Shown: positions 35,311 to 44,903, numbered from the stretch's first letter. The stretch: DNA of 64,000 nt from Nostoc sp. S4 (GCA_029379225.1 JAQYWR010000035.1:24150-88149), one strand, 5' to 3'. Numbers and translations: made by a program. The notes: a model not told the origin generated them from the sequence alone.

Positions 35311-36012
35311 ATGACCATAGCTCAAGAATTAGATGCTCAAGAAAGTATCTGTGAAGATATTATTTTTCCCTCTAGTGATTTATATAGTAATGAACCTCCT
35401 TTGGAAACCGAACTACATTTACGACAAATAATTTTACTTTTGACATGTCTAGAATGGCTGTGGCGAGATAGAAATGATTTTTATGCAGCTGGAAACCTGA
35501 CTATCTACTACAGTCCCCGCCAACTCAAATCAGAATTTTTCCGAGGCCCAGACTTTTTTGTAGTCTTAGGATGCGAACGCAAAACCCGTAAAAGTTGGGT
35601 AGTCTGGGAAGAAGATGGCAAATATCCAAATTTAATTCTAGAAATACTTTCTGACTCAACGGCGAAGACAGACAGAGGTTTAAAAAAAGAAATTTATCAA
35701 GATACTTTCCGCACTTTAGATTATTTTTGGTTCGACCCATATACATTAGAATTTGTCGGATTTCATTTAGTAGATGGAGAATATCAACCTCTGCAAGTAA
35801 ATGAGCAAGGACATTTATGGAGTCAACAGTTAGGGTTATATCTAGGAATTTATCAGGGATTATTGCGGTTTTTTACACCAGATGGACAACTAGTACCAAC
35901 ACCTGAAGAAACGGCACAACAGACAGAACAAAGACTAGAACAAGCAGAACAAAAAGCACAACGTTTGGCAGCCAAATTGCGGGAGTTAAATATCGATCCA
36001 GATACAATTTAG
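35311..36012 (+). CDS. Uma2-family (DUF820) endonuclease-like protein
   Basis: 233 residues with the PD-(D/E)XK-type Uma2 fold: GPDFFVVLGCERKTRKSWVVWEEDGKYPNLILEILSDST then a Lys (K...EIYQ) gives the Asp/Glu-x-Glu... catalytic pattern, and the core ends DYFWFDPYTLEFVGFHLVDGEYQPL. A C-terminal coiled coil (about 205-230: EETAQQTEQRLEQAEQKAQRLAAKLREL) is common in the group. These proteins are abundant in cyanobacteria and of uncertain role. The last 20 codons and the downstream DNA are duplicated at 8679-9036. Confidence 0.85.
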   Translation: MTIAQELDAQESICEDIIFPSSDLYSNEPPLETELHLRQIILLLTCLEWLWRDRNDFYAAGNLTIYYSPRQLKSEFFRGPDFFVVLGCERKTRKSWVVWEEDGKYPNLILEILSDSTAKTDRGLKKEIYQDTFRTLDYFWFDPYTLEFVGFHLVDGEYQPLQVNEQGHLWSQQLGLYLGIYQGLLRFFTPDGQLVPTPEETAQQTEQRLEQAEQKAQRLAAKLRELNIDPDTI

Positions 36013-36305
36013 ACTCGTGCATCGCAACAGAATACAAACTTTTAATATCAACGCAATGTCAATTCTGTTCTCTAAAAAGCCTTCAATAACTTGAGTGTGA
36101 AAGTTATACTTGTATGGCGGCTCGGTTATCGTATTAAAATCTGACGGAATAAAATACTCATCACCTCACCTGGATTGGAAGTTAGTAATACTGGACTTTA
36201 CTGTATCAGAGTCATATAGGGCGATCGCTCCCAAAAATACTTTGGTTAAAAGGTTTCTTTTCTGCATCTATAGCTATGGGCAATCCACTATTATGAAGCG
36301 ATTGC
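35946..36305. repeat. second copy of the Uma2 3' module
   Basis: About 356 bases matching 8679-9036, starting within the Uma2 coiled-coil codons and extending about 290 bases past the stop. Here it is attached to the complete Uma2 gene, so this is likely the source-type arrangement. Confidence 0.8.
36012..36290 (-). pseudogene. decayed homologue of the 8756-9043 small protein
   Basis: Minus-strand DNA matches the open frame in the other module copy, including AIDAEKKPFNQSIFGSDRP and YFIPSDFNTITEPPYKYNF, but a one-base insertion near 36219 and an in-frame TGA near 36169 break it. It is tail-to-tail with the intact Uma2 gene and overlaps its stop region. The remaining gap to 36719 holds no other supported gene. 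Confidence 0.5.
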
Positions 36306-36719
36306 CATACCCTATTTACTTATTTCTAATTTGTAGCAATTATAATATATGATGTTTTAATCACAGTGGTTGCTCGTTTTCCCTCTTGCAGGTGGAGACT
36401 GTCAACTGATTCGTTAGTAATGATTGCAGTAATTTCTACTCCTGATGCGATTTATAGCCTTATTGTCCGTATAGTACCAGCAGCTACTACTGGTCATTCA
36501 AAGCTTTTGCCTCGACCTATTTTTCATTGGTGGGGCTTATTAGATAATACTTTTGATAATACTTATTAATATTTTAAATCTGCAATTAACATTTAATTCA
36601 GCTTTCCGATTGAGATTTGCTGAAAATATTAACTTTAGTGGCAAAAGATGAAGTAAGATTCACATCTATAACAGTCCCCGTATATTCTCATAATTTCAGA
36701 GCAAAAATATTTCAGTGCA

Positions 36720-38519
36720 ATGATTGATAAATATTCCATTAGTATTGCAATATTGTGGTTATTACCACTGGATATATGTATATCCCTCAGTACCTTAGCT
36801 TCCATACCCTTAAAAGCTCAGGCTGTCGATCCCACAGAACAACCAAATCATAATTTCATCTTGTCGCAACTACGCCCACAGCCACAGGATGTCCTACCAC
36901 CACCCCCACCTTCCCCACTTCCCTCACCGGAACCACCACAGCCACTTCCTGCGCCAGCGGAACTATTTCCACCCTCTACCCCAACTCCCACACCAGAGCA
37001 ACCAGTTCCAGACAAATTTCCTCAAACTATTGTTGTTCAAAGATTTGAAGTTATTGGTAGTACAGTTTTCAGTCCCAAACAGCTAGCCGAAGCTACTGCT
37101 GAATTTACTAAACGACCGATTTCTCTGAGCCAAGTGTATCAGGCACGCTCCAAAATTACTGACCTATATGTCAAAAATGGTTACATTACCTCTGGTGCCT
37201 ATATTCCACCGCAAACAATCCAATCTGGTGTTGTAAAAATTCAGGTAATCGAAGGTAAATTAGAAGACATTCAAGTAACTGGCACTCGGCGGTTAAACCC
37301 CAATTATATCCGCAGCAGACTAGCAATAGCTACATCACCCCCTCTGAATCGGCAGCGTCTGTTAGAGGCATTGCAACTTTTGCAGCTTAATCCTTTGATT
37401 AAAAACCTCTCTGCTGAACTCTCGGCGGGGTCGCGCACGGGTGTAAGTCTGTTAGAAGTCAAGATTAATGAGGCAAAAACCTTTAGTAGCCAAATAGTTT
37501 TAGATAATGGGCGATCGCCTAGTGTTGGTAGCTTCCGACGGCGATTACAATTGAATGAAGCTAACTTATTAGGATTGGGAGATAGTCTGGGTATAGCTTA
37601 CACTAATACCGATGGTAGTAACTCCTTAGACGCTAGCTACACCTTACCACTCAATCCTCGCAACGGAACCCTTAGCTTTAACTATGGCATCACATCGAGC
37701 AATGTCATTGAACCTCCTTTTGACTTCCTAGATATTCATTCCGATTCTCGCTATTACGAATTGACATTCCGTCAGCCAATAACTCAAACTCCTACACAAG
37801 AATTTGCCCTTGGGTTAACAGCCTCCCGACGAGAAAGTGATATCTCCTCCTTTTTACAGAGAGAAGGGGTGCCTGCATCTGAAATTTCGCCTGGAGCCGA
37901 CGATCGGGGACGCACTAGGGTATCTGCATTGCGATTTTTTCAAGAATGGACTTCTCGTAACAGCCGTGAAGTCATTGCCCTCCGCTCTCAATTTAGCTTG
38001 GGCATTGATGCGTTAGATGCCACGATTAATGAAAATCCTCCTGATAGCCGTTTTTTTGCTTGGCAAGGGCAAGCGCAGTGGGCACGCCTTTTAGCTCCTG
38101 AAACTTTACTGTTACTTCGCTTAAACACACAATTAGCATCCAGAACTCTTTTACCCATAGAGCAATTTGGATTAGGTGGACAAGATAGCGTTCGGGGCTA
38201 TCGTCAAGATTACCTCTTAACAGATAATGGCACTTTTGTTTCTGCTGAAGTTCAAATACCGATTCTGCGTTTATCGAAGATAGATAGTACCTTGCAGGTT
38301 GTCCCTTTTGTTGATTTTGGTGTTGGTTGGAACAGTTCTGATAGAGAGAATCCCGACCCTAATACCCTAGCTGCCATTGGTTTGGGGTTGCGTTGGTCAC
38401 AAGGCTCACGCTTTACTGTTCGTCTTGACTGGGGAATTCCTTTAATATCTGTTGAATCAAGCGATCGAACATTACAAGAAAACGGTTTGTATTTTAGCTT
38501 ACTCTATAATCCTTTTTAA
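36720..38519 (+). CDS. ShlB/FhaC/HecB-type two-partner secretion transporter (TpsB)
   Basis: Outer-membrane Omp85-type channel that exports a TpsA partner. 599 residues: signal peptide (about 1-35), a Pro-rich stretch (about 55-105), POTRA_2 domain (FEVIGSTVFSPKQLAEA ... LYVKNGYITSGAYIPPQTIQSG), a second POTRA region (LEDIQVTGTRRLNPNYIRSRL), and a C-terminal 16-strand barrel with the L6-loop motif QDSVRGYRQDYLLTDNG (VRGY) and a final FSLLYNPF ending in aromatic Phe, as expected for barrel assembly. No exoprotein gene lies nearby. The ATG at 36720 gives a plausible signal peptide. Confidence 0.9.
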   Translation: MIDKYSISIAILWLLPLDICISLSTLASIPLKAQAVDPTEQPNHNFILSQLRPQPQDVLPPPPPSPLPSPEPPQPLPAPAELFPPSTPTPTPEQPVPDKFPQTIVVQRFEVIGSTVFSPKQLAEATAEFTKRPISLSQVYQARSKITDLYVKNGYITSGAYIPPQTIQSGVVKIQVIEGKLEDIQVTGTRRLNPNYIRSRLAIATSPPLNRQRLLEALQLLQLNPLIKNLSAELSAGSRTGVSLLEVKINEAKTFSSQIVLDNGRSPSVGSFRRRLQLNEANLLGLGDSLGIAYTNTDGSNSLDASYTLPLNPRNGTLSFNYGITSSNVIEPPFDFLDIHSDSRYYELTFRQPITQTPTQEFALGLTASRRESDISSFLQREGVPASEISPGADDRGRTRVSALRFFQEWTSRNSREVIALRSQFSLGIDALDATINENPPDSRFFAWQGQAQWARLLAPETLLLLRLNTQLASRTLLPIEQFGLGGQDSVRGYRQDYLLTDNGTFVSAEVQIPILRLSKIDSTLQVVPFVDFGVGWNSSDRENPDPNTLAAIGLGLRWSQGSRFTVRLDWGIPLISVESSDRTLQENGLYFSLLYNPF

Positions 38520-39407
38520 ATTAGTTCCCAAATGAGGTGAAGATAAAATAAAAAAAGAATGAACAATGCCCTAATTTTTTAGAAAGTAAAATCAAGATTT
38601 GTTACTTTTTAAGAAGTCGCTTTGCATCTAAGAGACACGTAGTGGAGGCAATGTCTCTGACGACGGCGACTTGAGATAATTGCCGTCAATAAACAATGTG
38701 TCATATCGTGTCTGATGAAAAACTTATCATTAAGACCGCAGTTATTGCTGAGAGTTCTTAACAGGGGGAAAAGAGGGTTTTCCGATGTCTGCATAGATTA
38801 GAGAAATGATAAATAATCAAACAGACTTGATATCAAAAATTGAATTACATAAATGTCTAAATATTTTATTTTGCTTCTTTAATTTTATATTTTTAAGTTT
38901 TTAGACTTAGCTAGCAATAGAAGCTCATTATAAACTCTGTGGTTTTTTCGTATTTTAACATCAAATTAAAATAAAAATCCGCAAATATACTATATATAAA
39001 ACTCTGTATTCGATCTGATTTTGGGTATCCTAAAAAAAGATGATAGAGATTAAAGAACAGAGTTAATAAATTATGCATGAGTTGAGAAAACAGCTAGGAC
39101 TTAGAAAGGAAAAATTAGTTAGAGAATTGGGCATATCATCCCTGAGGGTTAATTCTCAAGAAAAAGATTGGTTTGCATCCTCATACGAATTTTATAATTG
39201 CAAATAGTGAGAAATTTACTCAACTAAATTTCCCAAAAAGTGAAGCTTAAAAGTCTAAACTTATGGCAGCAGTATTTTTAAAACTAATATCGCGCTCGAA
39301 TGAATACTTATGTTATGGCTGACGCTTTGAAGCATAAAAATTGGGATTATAAGTAATTAAGCGAACTTGATATAAGACCTAAAGATATGAGAATTTGAGG
39401 AACAGCT
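38520..39407. other. long gap with one tiny HTH-like frame
   Basis: About 890 AT-rich bases between the secretion transporter and the FHA/GGDEF/EAL gene. A patch near 38620-38700 has short inverted segments (TCTGACGACGGCGAC type) as in other gaps. A 44-codon frame at 39073-39207 is listed separately. The promoter of the downstream gene should lie after about 39250. Confidence 0.4.
39073..39207 (+). pseudogene. HTH-like fragment
   Basis: 44 codons beginning MHELRKQLGLRKEKLVRELG, which resembles the first two helices of an XRE-type helix-turn-helix (LRKxLGLxxExLAxELGIS), then unrelated sequence. Too short to be a regulator; most likely the N-terminal relic of one. It could also be chance. Confidence 0.25.
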
Positions 39408-42044
39408 ATGTTAGGAAATGAGTGGGAAAAAATACGCCATCTGTTGATCGTCCAAGATATGCAAGGGCGGCGAACTATCCCCCTGAGAGAGGCTACTTAT
39501 TCTATAGGACGGCATTCAGCGAATACTATTGTTTTAGCTTCCCGGTCAGTATCAATGCAACATGCAATTTTATTACGAGTAACTCTTCCTGAAACTGACC
39601 AATATGGCTTCCAGATTATCGATGGAAACTACAAGGGGAAAGGAAGTACCAATGGCTTGTTTGTGAATGGCGATAGATGCTTCTCTCACAACCTCAAGCA
39701 TGGAGATCTCATTGTATTTGGGAGTAATCAAGCTCAAGCTCAATATTATGCTATTTCCAATCTTTCAGAACAAGCATTCTCTAAATCATCTGATGTTGAA
39801 GATTTATCTGATTTTCTCTCAGAGCAAGCCAATCTTGCTAATCCTTCTCAAACTTTAACTCTCGATACCACCTTTGAAGCAGCTAGTGAGGCTGCTCTTG
39901 CTCGCCTAGCATCCTTCCCAGAACTGATTCCCAATCCAATTATTGAAATGGATTTAGAGGGAACAGTAACTTATCTCAATCCAGCCGCAACTCTCAAGTT
40001 TCCCAAACTCAGGGAAACTGGGATGCAACACCCAATTTTAACTGGACTGTTAAATGCAGTTAAGAATCTAGAAAAAAATTCTTTTATGCGCGAGGTGGAA
40101 GTGGGTACAGAGGTTTTTGAACAATCGGTACTCTACCTTCCTGAAAGTGATTTAATTAGAACTTTTATTGTCAGGGATGTTACAGAACAAAAACAAGCCA
40201 CAGCCGAACTACAGCAGCGCGATCGCTTGTTAAAAGCAGTTGCAGAAGCCGCTAATTATTTGCTCAGCGAAATGAATTATGAAACTGGCATTGAGCGAGC
40301 TTTAGCTGTTTTGGGCGAAGCTGCTAAGGCCGATCGTGCTTACCTTTTTCAAAACCATCCCCATCCAACCACAGGAGAAATAGTAATGAGCCTGCGGTTT
40401 GAATGGACACGCTCTTTTATCGAACCTACTGGACATCTTTGGCAGAATCAACCTTATGAAGCTTCTGGATTAACTCGTTGGTACAATGTTCTCTCTAATG
40501 GACAGTCAATTAGCGGACTCACCCAAACATTTCTCGTCGCCGAACAACAATTCCTGATTCGAGATGGCATTCAATCCCTGCTTCTAGTACCTCTGCGGCT
40601 GGAAAACGAGTTTTGGGGTTACCTTGGCTTGGCAGACTGCACCTTTGAACGTCATTGGTCAAGGCACGAAGAATCTACCCTGTTGACGATGGCTGCCAGT
40701 ATTATTGGCGCACGCCAGCGCCAACAGGTAGAAGAGAAGATTCGCTATCAAGCCCTCCATGATTTGCTGACAGGGTTACCTAACCGTCTACTATTTGACC
40801 AGATGCTATGCAAAACTCTGCCGAATGCAACTCGCAACGGGGAAAGTTTAGCTGTGATCTTCCTCGACTTGGACCGCTTCAAGATAATCAATGACACTCT
40901 TGGGCACACGCTGGGAGATAAGTTATTGCAAAATGTCGCTCAAAGATTAAAAGACTCACTTAGAAAAGGAGACACCGTAGCCCGTTGGGGAGGCGATGAA
41001 TTCACTATTTTACTCCCGCGAGTGAATAATATTCAAGAAGTAACCCAAGTGGCGCAGAGAATTTTACAAACTTTAGAGGATGCCTTCCATCTGCAAGAGC
41101 ATGAACTTTACATCAGTGCCAGTCTTGGGATTGCGCTGCTCGATAGTAACAGCCCTGACGCTGAAACACTAATCCAGCACGCAGATACAGCTTTGTATCA
41201 CGCCAAAGATAAAGGGCGAAATAACTACCAATTTTACAGTGCTTCGTTGAACGCCAAAAATCCCGAACTCCTGACCTTAGAGAAAAGCTTGCGTTACGCC
41301 CTAGAACGCAAAGAATTTTCTCTGTACTATCAACCACGAGTAAATATTAATACAAAAGATATTACTGGAATGGAGGCTTTGTTGCGTTGGCAACACCCAG
41401 AGATGGGATTGGTTGCACCTAGTGTTTTCATTCCTTTGGCTGAACAAAGTGGATTAATTGTCCCCATCGGTGAATGGGTGTTGCGGACAGCCTGTAGCCA
41501 AAATAAAGCTTGGCAAGATGCAGGCTTACCACCCCTAACCATCGCTGTTAATCTTTCTCTTAAGCAATTCCGCCAACCACAATTAGTAGAGACTGTAGCC
41601 AAAATTTTAGAACAAACGGGGCTAGAAGCCCACTTTTTAGAGTTAGAAATTACCGAAACCACAGCGATTGAGGATTTAGACTTCACTCGAACTGTATTAG
41701 AAAATTTACAGCAAATGGGCGTTCATCTCTCCATTGATGACTTTGGAACTGGTCATTCTTCCCTCTCGCGCTTACAGCTTTTGCCACTCCACAATTTGAA
41801 AATTGATAAATCTTTCATCCAAGATTTGACCCACGATGTCAAAGTAGCTCATATTATCAAGGCTATAGTTAGCTTAGGGCGGAACTTGGGATTGAGGCTA
41901 ACAGCCGAAGGGGTAGAAAACGAAGAGGAATTAGAGTTTTTGAAATCTATCAACTGTGAGGACGTACAAGGCTTTCTATTTTACCGACCACTATCTGCTC
42001 AAAAAGCAACAGAAATCCTCGAAAGTAAACGACCAGTACTTTAG
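39408..42044 (+). CDS. FHA-PAS-GAF-GGDEF-EAL cyclic-di-GMP protein
   Basis: 878 residues, cytoplasmic. FHA domain (about 25-95, YSIGRHSANTIVL ... VSMQHAILL, phosphothreonine recognition), PAS (about 155-265), GAF (about 275-435), GGDEF (about 445-605) with intact GGDEF at 528-532, and EAL (about 620-870) with EALLR at 656 and DDFGTGHSSLSRL. Both catalytic motifs look complete, so it could make and break cyclic di-GMP; in such hybrids one activity usually dominates. The FHA module suggests control by a Ser/Thr kinase. GAGGAAC precedes the ATG. Monocistronic. Confidence 0.95.
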   Translation: MLGNEWEKIRHLLIVQDMQGRRTIPLREATYSIGRHSANTIVLASRSVSMQHAILLRVTLPETDQYGFQIIDGNYKGKGSTNGLFVNGDRCFSHNLKHGDLIVFGSNQAQAQYYAISNLSEQAFSKSSDVEDLSDFLSEQANLANPSQTLTLDTTFEAASEAALARLASFPELIPNPIIEMDLEGTVTYLNPAATLKFPKLRETGMQHPILTGLLNAVKNLEKNSFMREVEVGTEVFEQSVLYLPESDLIRTFIVRDVTEQKQATAELQQRDRLLKAVAEAANYLLSEMNYETGIERALAVLGEAAKADRAYLFQNHPHPTTGEIVMSLRFEWTRSFIEPTGHLWQNQPYEASGLTRWYNVLSNGQSISGLTQTFLVAEQQFLIRDGIQSLLLVPLRLENEFWGYLGLADCTFERHWSRHEESTLLTMAASIIGARQRQQVEEKIRYQALHDLLTGLPNRLLFDQMLCKTLPNATRNGESLAVIFLDLDRFKIINDTLGHTLGDKLLQNVAQRLKDSLRKGDTVARWGGDEFTILLPRVNNIQEVTQVAQRILQTLEDAFHLQEHELYISASLGIALLDSNSPDAETLIQHADTALYHAKDKGRNNYQFYSASLNAKNPELLTLEKSLRYALERKEFSLYYQPRVNINTKDITGMEALLRWQHPEMGLVAPSVFIPLAEQSGLIVPIGEWVLRTACSQNKAWQDAGLPPLTIAVNLSLKQFRQPQLVETVAKILEQTGLEAHFLELEITETTAIEDLDFTRTVLENLQQMGVHLSIDDFGTGHSSLSRLQLLPLHNLKIDKSFIQDLTHDVKVAHIIKAIVSLGRNLGLRLTAEGVENEEELEFLKSINCEDVQGFLFYRPLSAQKATEILESKRPVL

Positions 42045-42261
42045 CTTTCAAAAATCAAACTTTTCAGAGAATGTTTGGTTTTCGTCAAAATTATGTAAGT
42101 GTTAAAAAAATCAATTAAATATTTATATTTAATAAAATTTATACCTATAAATATATCCTAGAGTTGACGGACATACTTGCTCCCTTACCTATTCAGCCAG
42201 CCAATTGATAAAAAATAAGTAATAGTTGGAAAATTTATGCTTTTATGGATCGTACTGTCTA

Positions 42262-42279
42262 AGTACGTACAATAGTACT
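42262..42279. promoter_or_regulatory. AGTAC...GTACT inverted repeat upstream of the methyltransferase
   Basis: Arms AGTAC (42262-42266) and GTACT (42275-42279) flank GTACAATA, ending 12 bases before the ATG of the methyltransferase gene. The position fits an operator for autoregulation. The spacing does not match the NtcA (GTA-N8-TAC) or cyanobacterial LexA (RGTAC-N3-DGTWC) consensus. Confidence 0.3.
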
Positions 42280-42291
42280 AACAAAATTTAG

Positions 42292-43278
42292 ATGAAACTT
42301 AATTGTAAACCTTACTACGAAACAAGATTTGGTGCTGCTTATTTAGGAAACAGCCTAGAATTAATGGCAAATATTCCTGACGCCAGTATCGACCTGATTT
42401 GTACCTCTCCACCATTTGCGCTAGTTCGTAAAAAAGAATACGGAAACGTTGATGCAGATCGATATGTTGAATGGTTTAAAGATTATGCAGCACAATTTTA
42501 TCGTATTCTTAAACCGACAGGTTCGCTGGTTATTGATATTGGTGGCAGTTGGATTAAGGGAATGCCAGTTCGTTCTCTTTATCATTTTGAATTGGTTATT
42601 ACTCTATGCAAAGCAAAAGAAAAAGGCGGACTTGGGTTTTACTTAGCCCAGGAATTGTATTGGTATAATCCAGCTAAACTACCCACCCCTGCTGAATGGG
42701 TGACAGTTCGTAGGGAAAGAGTTAAAGATTCAGTGAATACAGTTTGGTGGCTATCAAAAGAACCGCATCCTAAAGCTAATAATAGAAGAGTTTTAAAGCC
42801 TTATAGTGATGCAATGAAAAAGCTGCTTAAGAAAGGCTATAAACCCCAAGTCAGACCATCAGGGCATGATATTTCAAATAAATTTGGTAACGATAGAGGA
42901 GGGGCAATACCCCCAAATATTATTGATGGTAGTTGTAGTATATACAAGGAAGAAATAGGGCAAGATACTATTGTCGAAGAAACTTCATCTGAAGATTTAC
43001 TCCAGCCAGTAAATGTAATTTCTGCCTCAAATACTACTTCAAATGATTATTATCAAAGGCGTTGCAAAGAACAAGGTTTGAAACCACATCCGGCAAGATT
43101 CCCTCAAGCTTTACCAGAGTTTGCGATCAATCTTTGTACAGAACCAGGCGATATTGTTTTAGAACCTTTTGCTGGTTCTAATATGACAGGTCGAGTTGCA
43201 GAAACTTTACAAAGACGATGGTTAGCTTTTGAGATTGATGAAGACTACATTAGAAGTTCAAAACTGAGATTTGAATAA
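42292..43278 (+). CDS. solitary site-specific DNA methyltransferase, SPPF (N4-cytosine) type
   Basis: 328 residues, beta-class order: catalytic motif IV first (LICTSPPFALVRKKEYGN) and the S-adenosylmethionine motif last (EPGDIVLEPFAGSNMTGRVAE). SPPF is typical of N4-cytosine enzymes, though some N6-adenine enzymes share SPP(Y/F). The target-recognition region is about residues 110-260. No restriction enzyme gene is nearby, so it is probably an orphan with housekeeping or epigenetic function. A GGCC-type specificity, as in known cyanobacterial orphan N4 enzymes, is possible but unproven. ATG at 42292 has no clear Shine-Dalgarno sequence. Confidence 0.9.
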   Translation: MKLNCKPYYETRFGAAYLGNSLELMANIPDASIDLICTSPPFALVRKKEYGNVDADRYVEWFKDYAAQFYRILKPTGSLVIDIGGSWIKGMPVRSLYHFELVITLCKAKEKGGLGFYLAQELYWYNPAKLPTPAEWVTVRRERVKDSVNTVWWLSKEPHPKANNRRVLKPYSDAMKKLLKKGYKPQVRPSGHDISNKFGNDRGGAIPPNIIDGSCSIYKEEIGQDTIVEETSSEDLLQPVNVISASNTTSNDYYQRRCKEQGLKPHPARFPQALPEFAINLCTEPGDIVLEPFAGSNMTGRVAETLQRRWLAFEIDEDYIRSSKLRFE

Positions 43279-43414
43279 AATTGTAGACCTTACTCCGAAA
43301 GTTGTCATGGCAGAATATACTCATGCAGACTATTCGTAAGCATTCATGCGAATTCAATTGATAATAACCCTAGTGCAAATGGTTTAGAACCTAACACCTA
43401 TGAAACATAACACA

Positions 43415-43785
43415 CTAGGAAAGTGATGCTGCGATCGCAAATAACTTCGGATCGGCATACCCTACTAAATGAGCAATTTCTTTAATATTCATGTCCCTAG
43501 TTTGTAAGAGTTGCCGTGCCTGCTCTAGCCGATGACTGCGGACATAGCTGAATACTGTAGCGCCGAACACCTCTTGAAAGCCGCGCTTGAGCTACAGTCG
43601 TTGAACCCGACCAGTCGTGACAGTTCTATCAAGGTTAGCGGATTGTCTAGTCGTTGCCACAATATGTTTCTGCATGGTACAATCGCTCTATTACATCAGG
43701 CTTGAGTGAATAAAAACAGCGATCGCCATCTAAGCCAAAACTCAAAACGTCACAACTACGCATAGCATCGGCTAGTTTATACTGT
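43415..43785 (-). pseudogene. AraC-family regulator remnant
   Basis: On the minus strand, several frames together give the C-terminal DNA-binding domain of a cyanobacterial PchR-like AraC protein: LKPDVIERLYHAET (first frame), then DNPLTLIELSRLVG, then KRGFQEVFGATVFSYVRSHRLEQARQLL and MNIKEIAHLVGYADPKLF. At least two frameshifts and a stop interrupt it, the sensing domain is missing and the last helix is cut. It begins right where kdpC ends. Non-functional. Confidence 0.75.
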
Positions 43786-43787
43786 AA

Positions 43788-44390
43788 TCACTGATTTTGC
43801 TGACGATTAATATCTTGCAGGTCAAGAGCATAATTTAATCGCAGGACGTTGACACCAGGCTCGCCAAAAATCCATAAAAATCTTTCGTCAGTATACTTAT
43901 TAATTAGACGTAAAATTTCGTCTTCTTTGACTCCACGGGCACGAGCGACTCGCTCCAATTGCTGGCGTGCTGCTTTAATAGAAATATGCGGATCTAACCC
44001 AGAACCAGAGGTGTAAATAATATCAGCGATTGGTTGAAGATTTTCGTCTCGCAATTCATTTGCCTGCTCTATAATCCGGTTGAGAAGCTCTGGATTGCTA
44101 GGAGCGAGATTGCTGGCTCCAGATATACCAGTTGGTCTTGCTTTTTTACCTTGGCTATATCTAACAGTACTGGGACGAGGATAGAAATATCGCTCAGATG
44201 TGAAGATTTGACCAATCAAAGCTGAACCAATTGGTTCATTATTTAAGTTTCGCATGATGCTGCCGTTAGCTTGGTAGGGCAAAAAAACTTGACCCACTAC
44301 AAGGATTATCAGAGGATAGACGATCGCAGTTAACAACCAAAGCATTAGAGTGATGAAAATTGCTCTGATTGTTTCTCGAATAATAGCCAT
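43788..44390 (-). CDS. kdpC: potassium-transporting ATPase subunit C
   Basis: Single-span periplasmic-facing subunit of the KdpFABC pump, thought to stabilise or couple KdpA and KdpB. 200 residues: one membrane helix (about 10-32) near the N-terminus, followed by FLPYQANGSIM, GSALIGQIFTSERYFYPRPS and ASGLDPHIS-type sequence (SGSGLDPHISIKAARQQLERVARARGV), the KdpC signature. ATG at 44390 with AGGAG upstream (about 11 bases). It is the last gene of kdpA-kdpB-kdpC, though separated from kdpB by a 513-bp gap. Confidence 0.95.
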   Translation of the reverse strand: MAIIRETIRAIFITLMLWLLTAIVYPLIILVVGQVFLPYQANGSIMRNLNNEPIGSALIGQIFTSERYFYPRPSTVRYSQGKKARPTGISGASNLAPSNPELLNRIIEQANELRDENLQPIADIIYTSGSGLDPHISIKAARQQLERVARARGVKEDEILRLINKYTDERFLWIFGEPGVNVLRLNYALDLQDINRQQNQ

Positions 44391-44903
44391 AATAAATTTT
44401 CCACCTACTCCTAAAACTAATTTTTAATTTTTAATTTTTAACTATTTTCCAAGATAGGATGCTCTCAACAGCATAAATATTCGGGACAACTACCACATTC
44501 AACCACAGCAAGCTAAAAATAGCGAGTGGTAAATGTTGTTTATAGCATTACTACCAAACAAAGGATATCCTGCAAGCATTACTTTTGCATAAGTCATCGA
44601 ACTACGATCTCAAAGTTCTCAGAGGGTGTTAATTCATCTTGTTTTCTACGAGATAGCCCAACCTCAGCCTTCGCGCAACGTCACGAAGTGGAGTAGGTTT
44701 AATCTCATAGCTCGATGCCATTAGATTAAACAATTTCCAAGTTGATAACACGATTAAATCCGTGTTTAGCTGTATCAAAAGTTATTGACATTTTTTTGTT
44801 TCCCCTCTCAACAGGTAAAAGTAAAAAGAAAACAGGCAAAAATGTCTATTATCTTACCTTGGTAACAGGTGTTTGTCTTGTAGTATGTGTATTTGTACTG
44901 TTA
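44391..44903. other. kdpB-kdpC gap with small frames and repeat DNA
   Basis: 513 bases where other cyanobacteria may carry a small extra kdp gene. It contains a repeat-like patch (44655-44690, with ACGTCACGAAGTGG) and the tiny frame 44726-44791. On the plus strand a 38-codon TTG-started frame (44797-44911) would encode a basic N-terminus and one membrane helix (LVTGVCLVVCVFVLLLS), but it runs against the operon. Confidence 0.4.
44726..44791 (-). CDS. possible 21-residue peptide between kdpB and kdpC
   Basis: ATG at 44791 is preceded by GAGAGGGGAAAC, a strong ribosome binding site on the kdp strand, but the frame ends after 21 codons (MSITFDTAKHGFNRVINLEI). It could be a leader peptide, the start of a lost kdpG/kdpF-type gene, or chance. 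There is no membrane helix, so it is not KdpF as such. Confidence 0.25.
   Translation of the reverse strand: MSITFDTAKHGFNRVINLEIV

Noticed and set aside
36366..36569. 67-residue plus-strand frame after the Uma2 module
   Set aside because: No recognisable family, no ribosome binding site and no coding pattern; probably chance.
38609..38794. 61-residue minus-strand frame
   Set aside because: Runs through repeat-like DNA in a gap; no protein features.
42262..42279. LexA or NtcA box reading of the AGTAC repeat
   Set aside because: Spacing between the half sites does not match either consensus; kept only as an unnamed inverted repeat.
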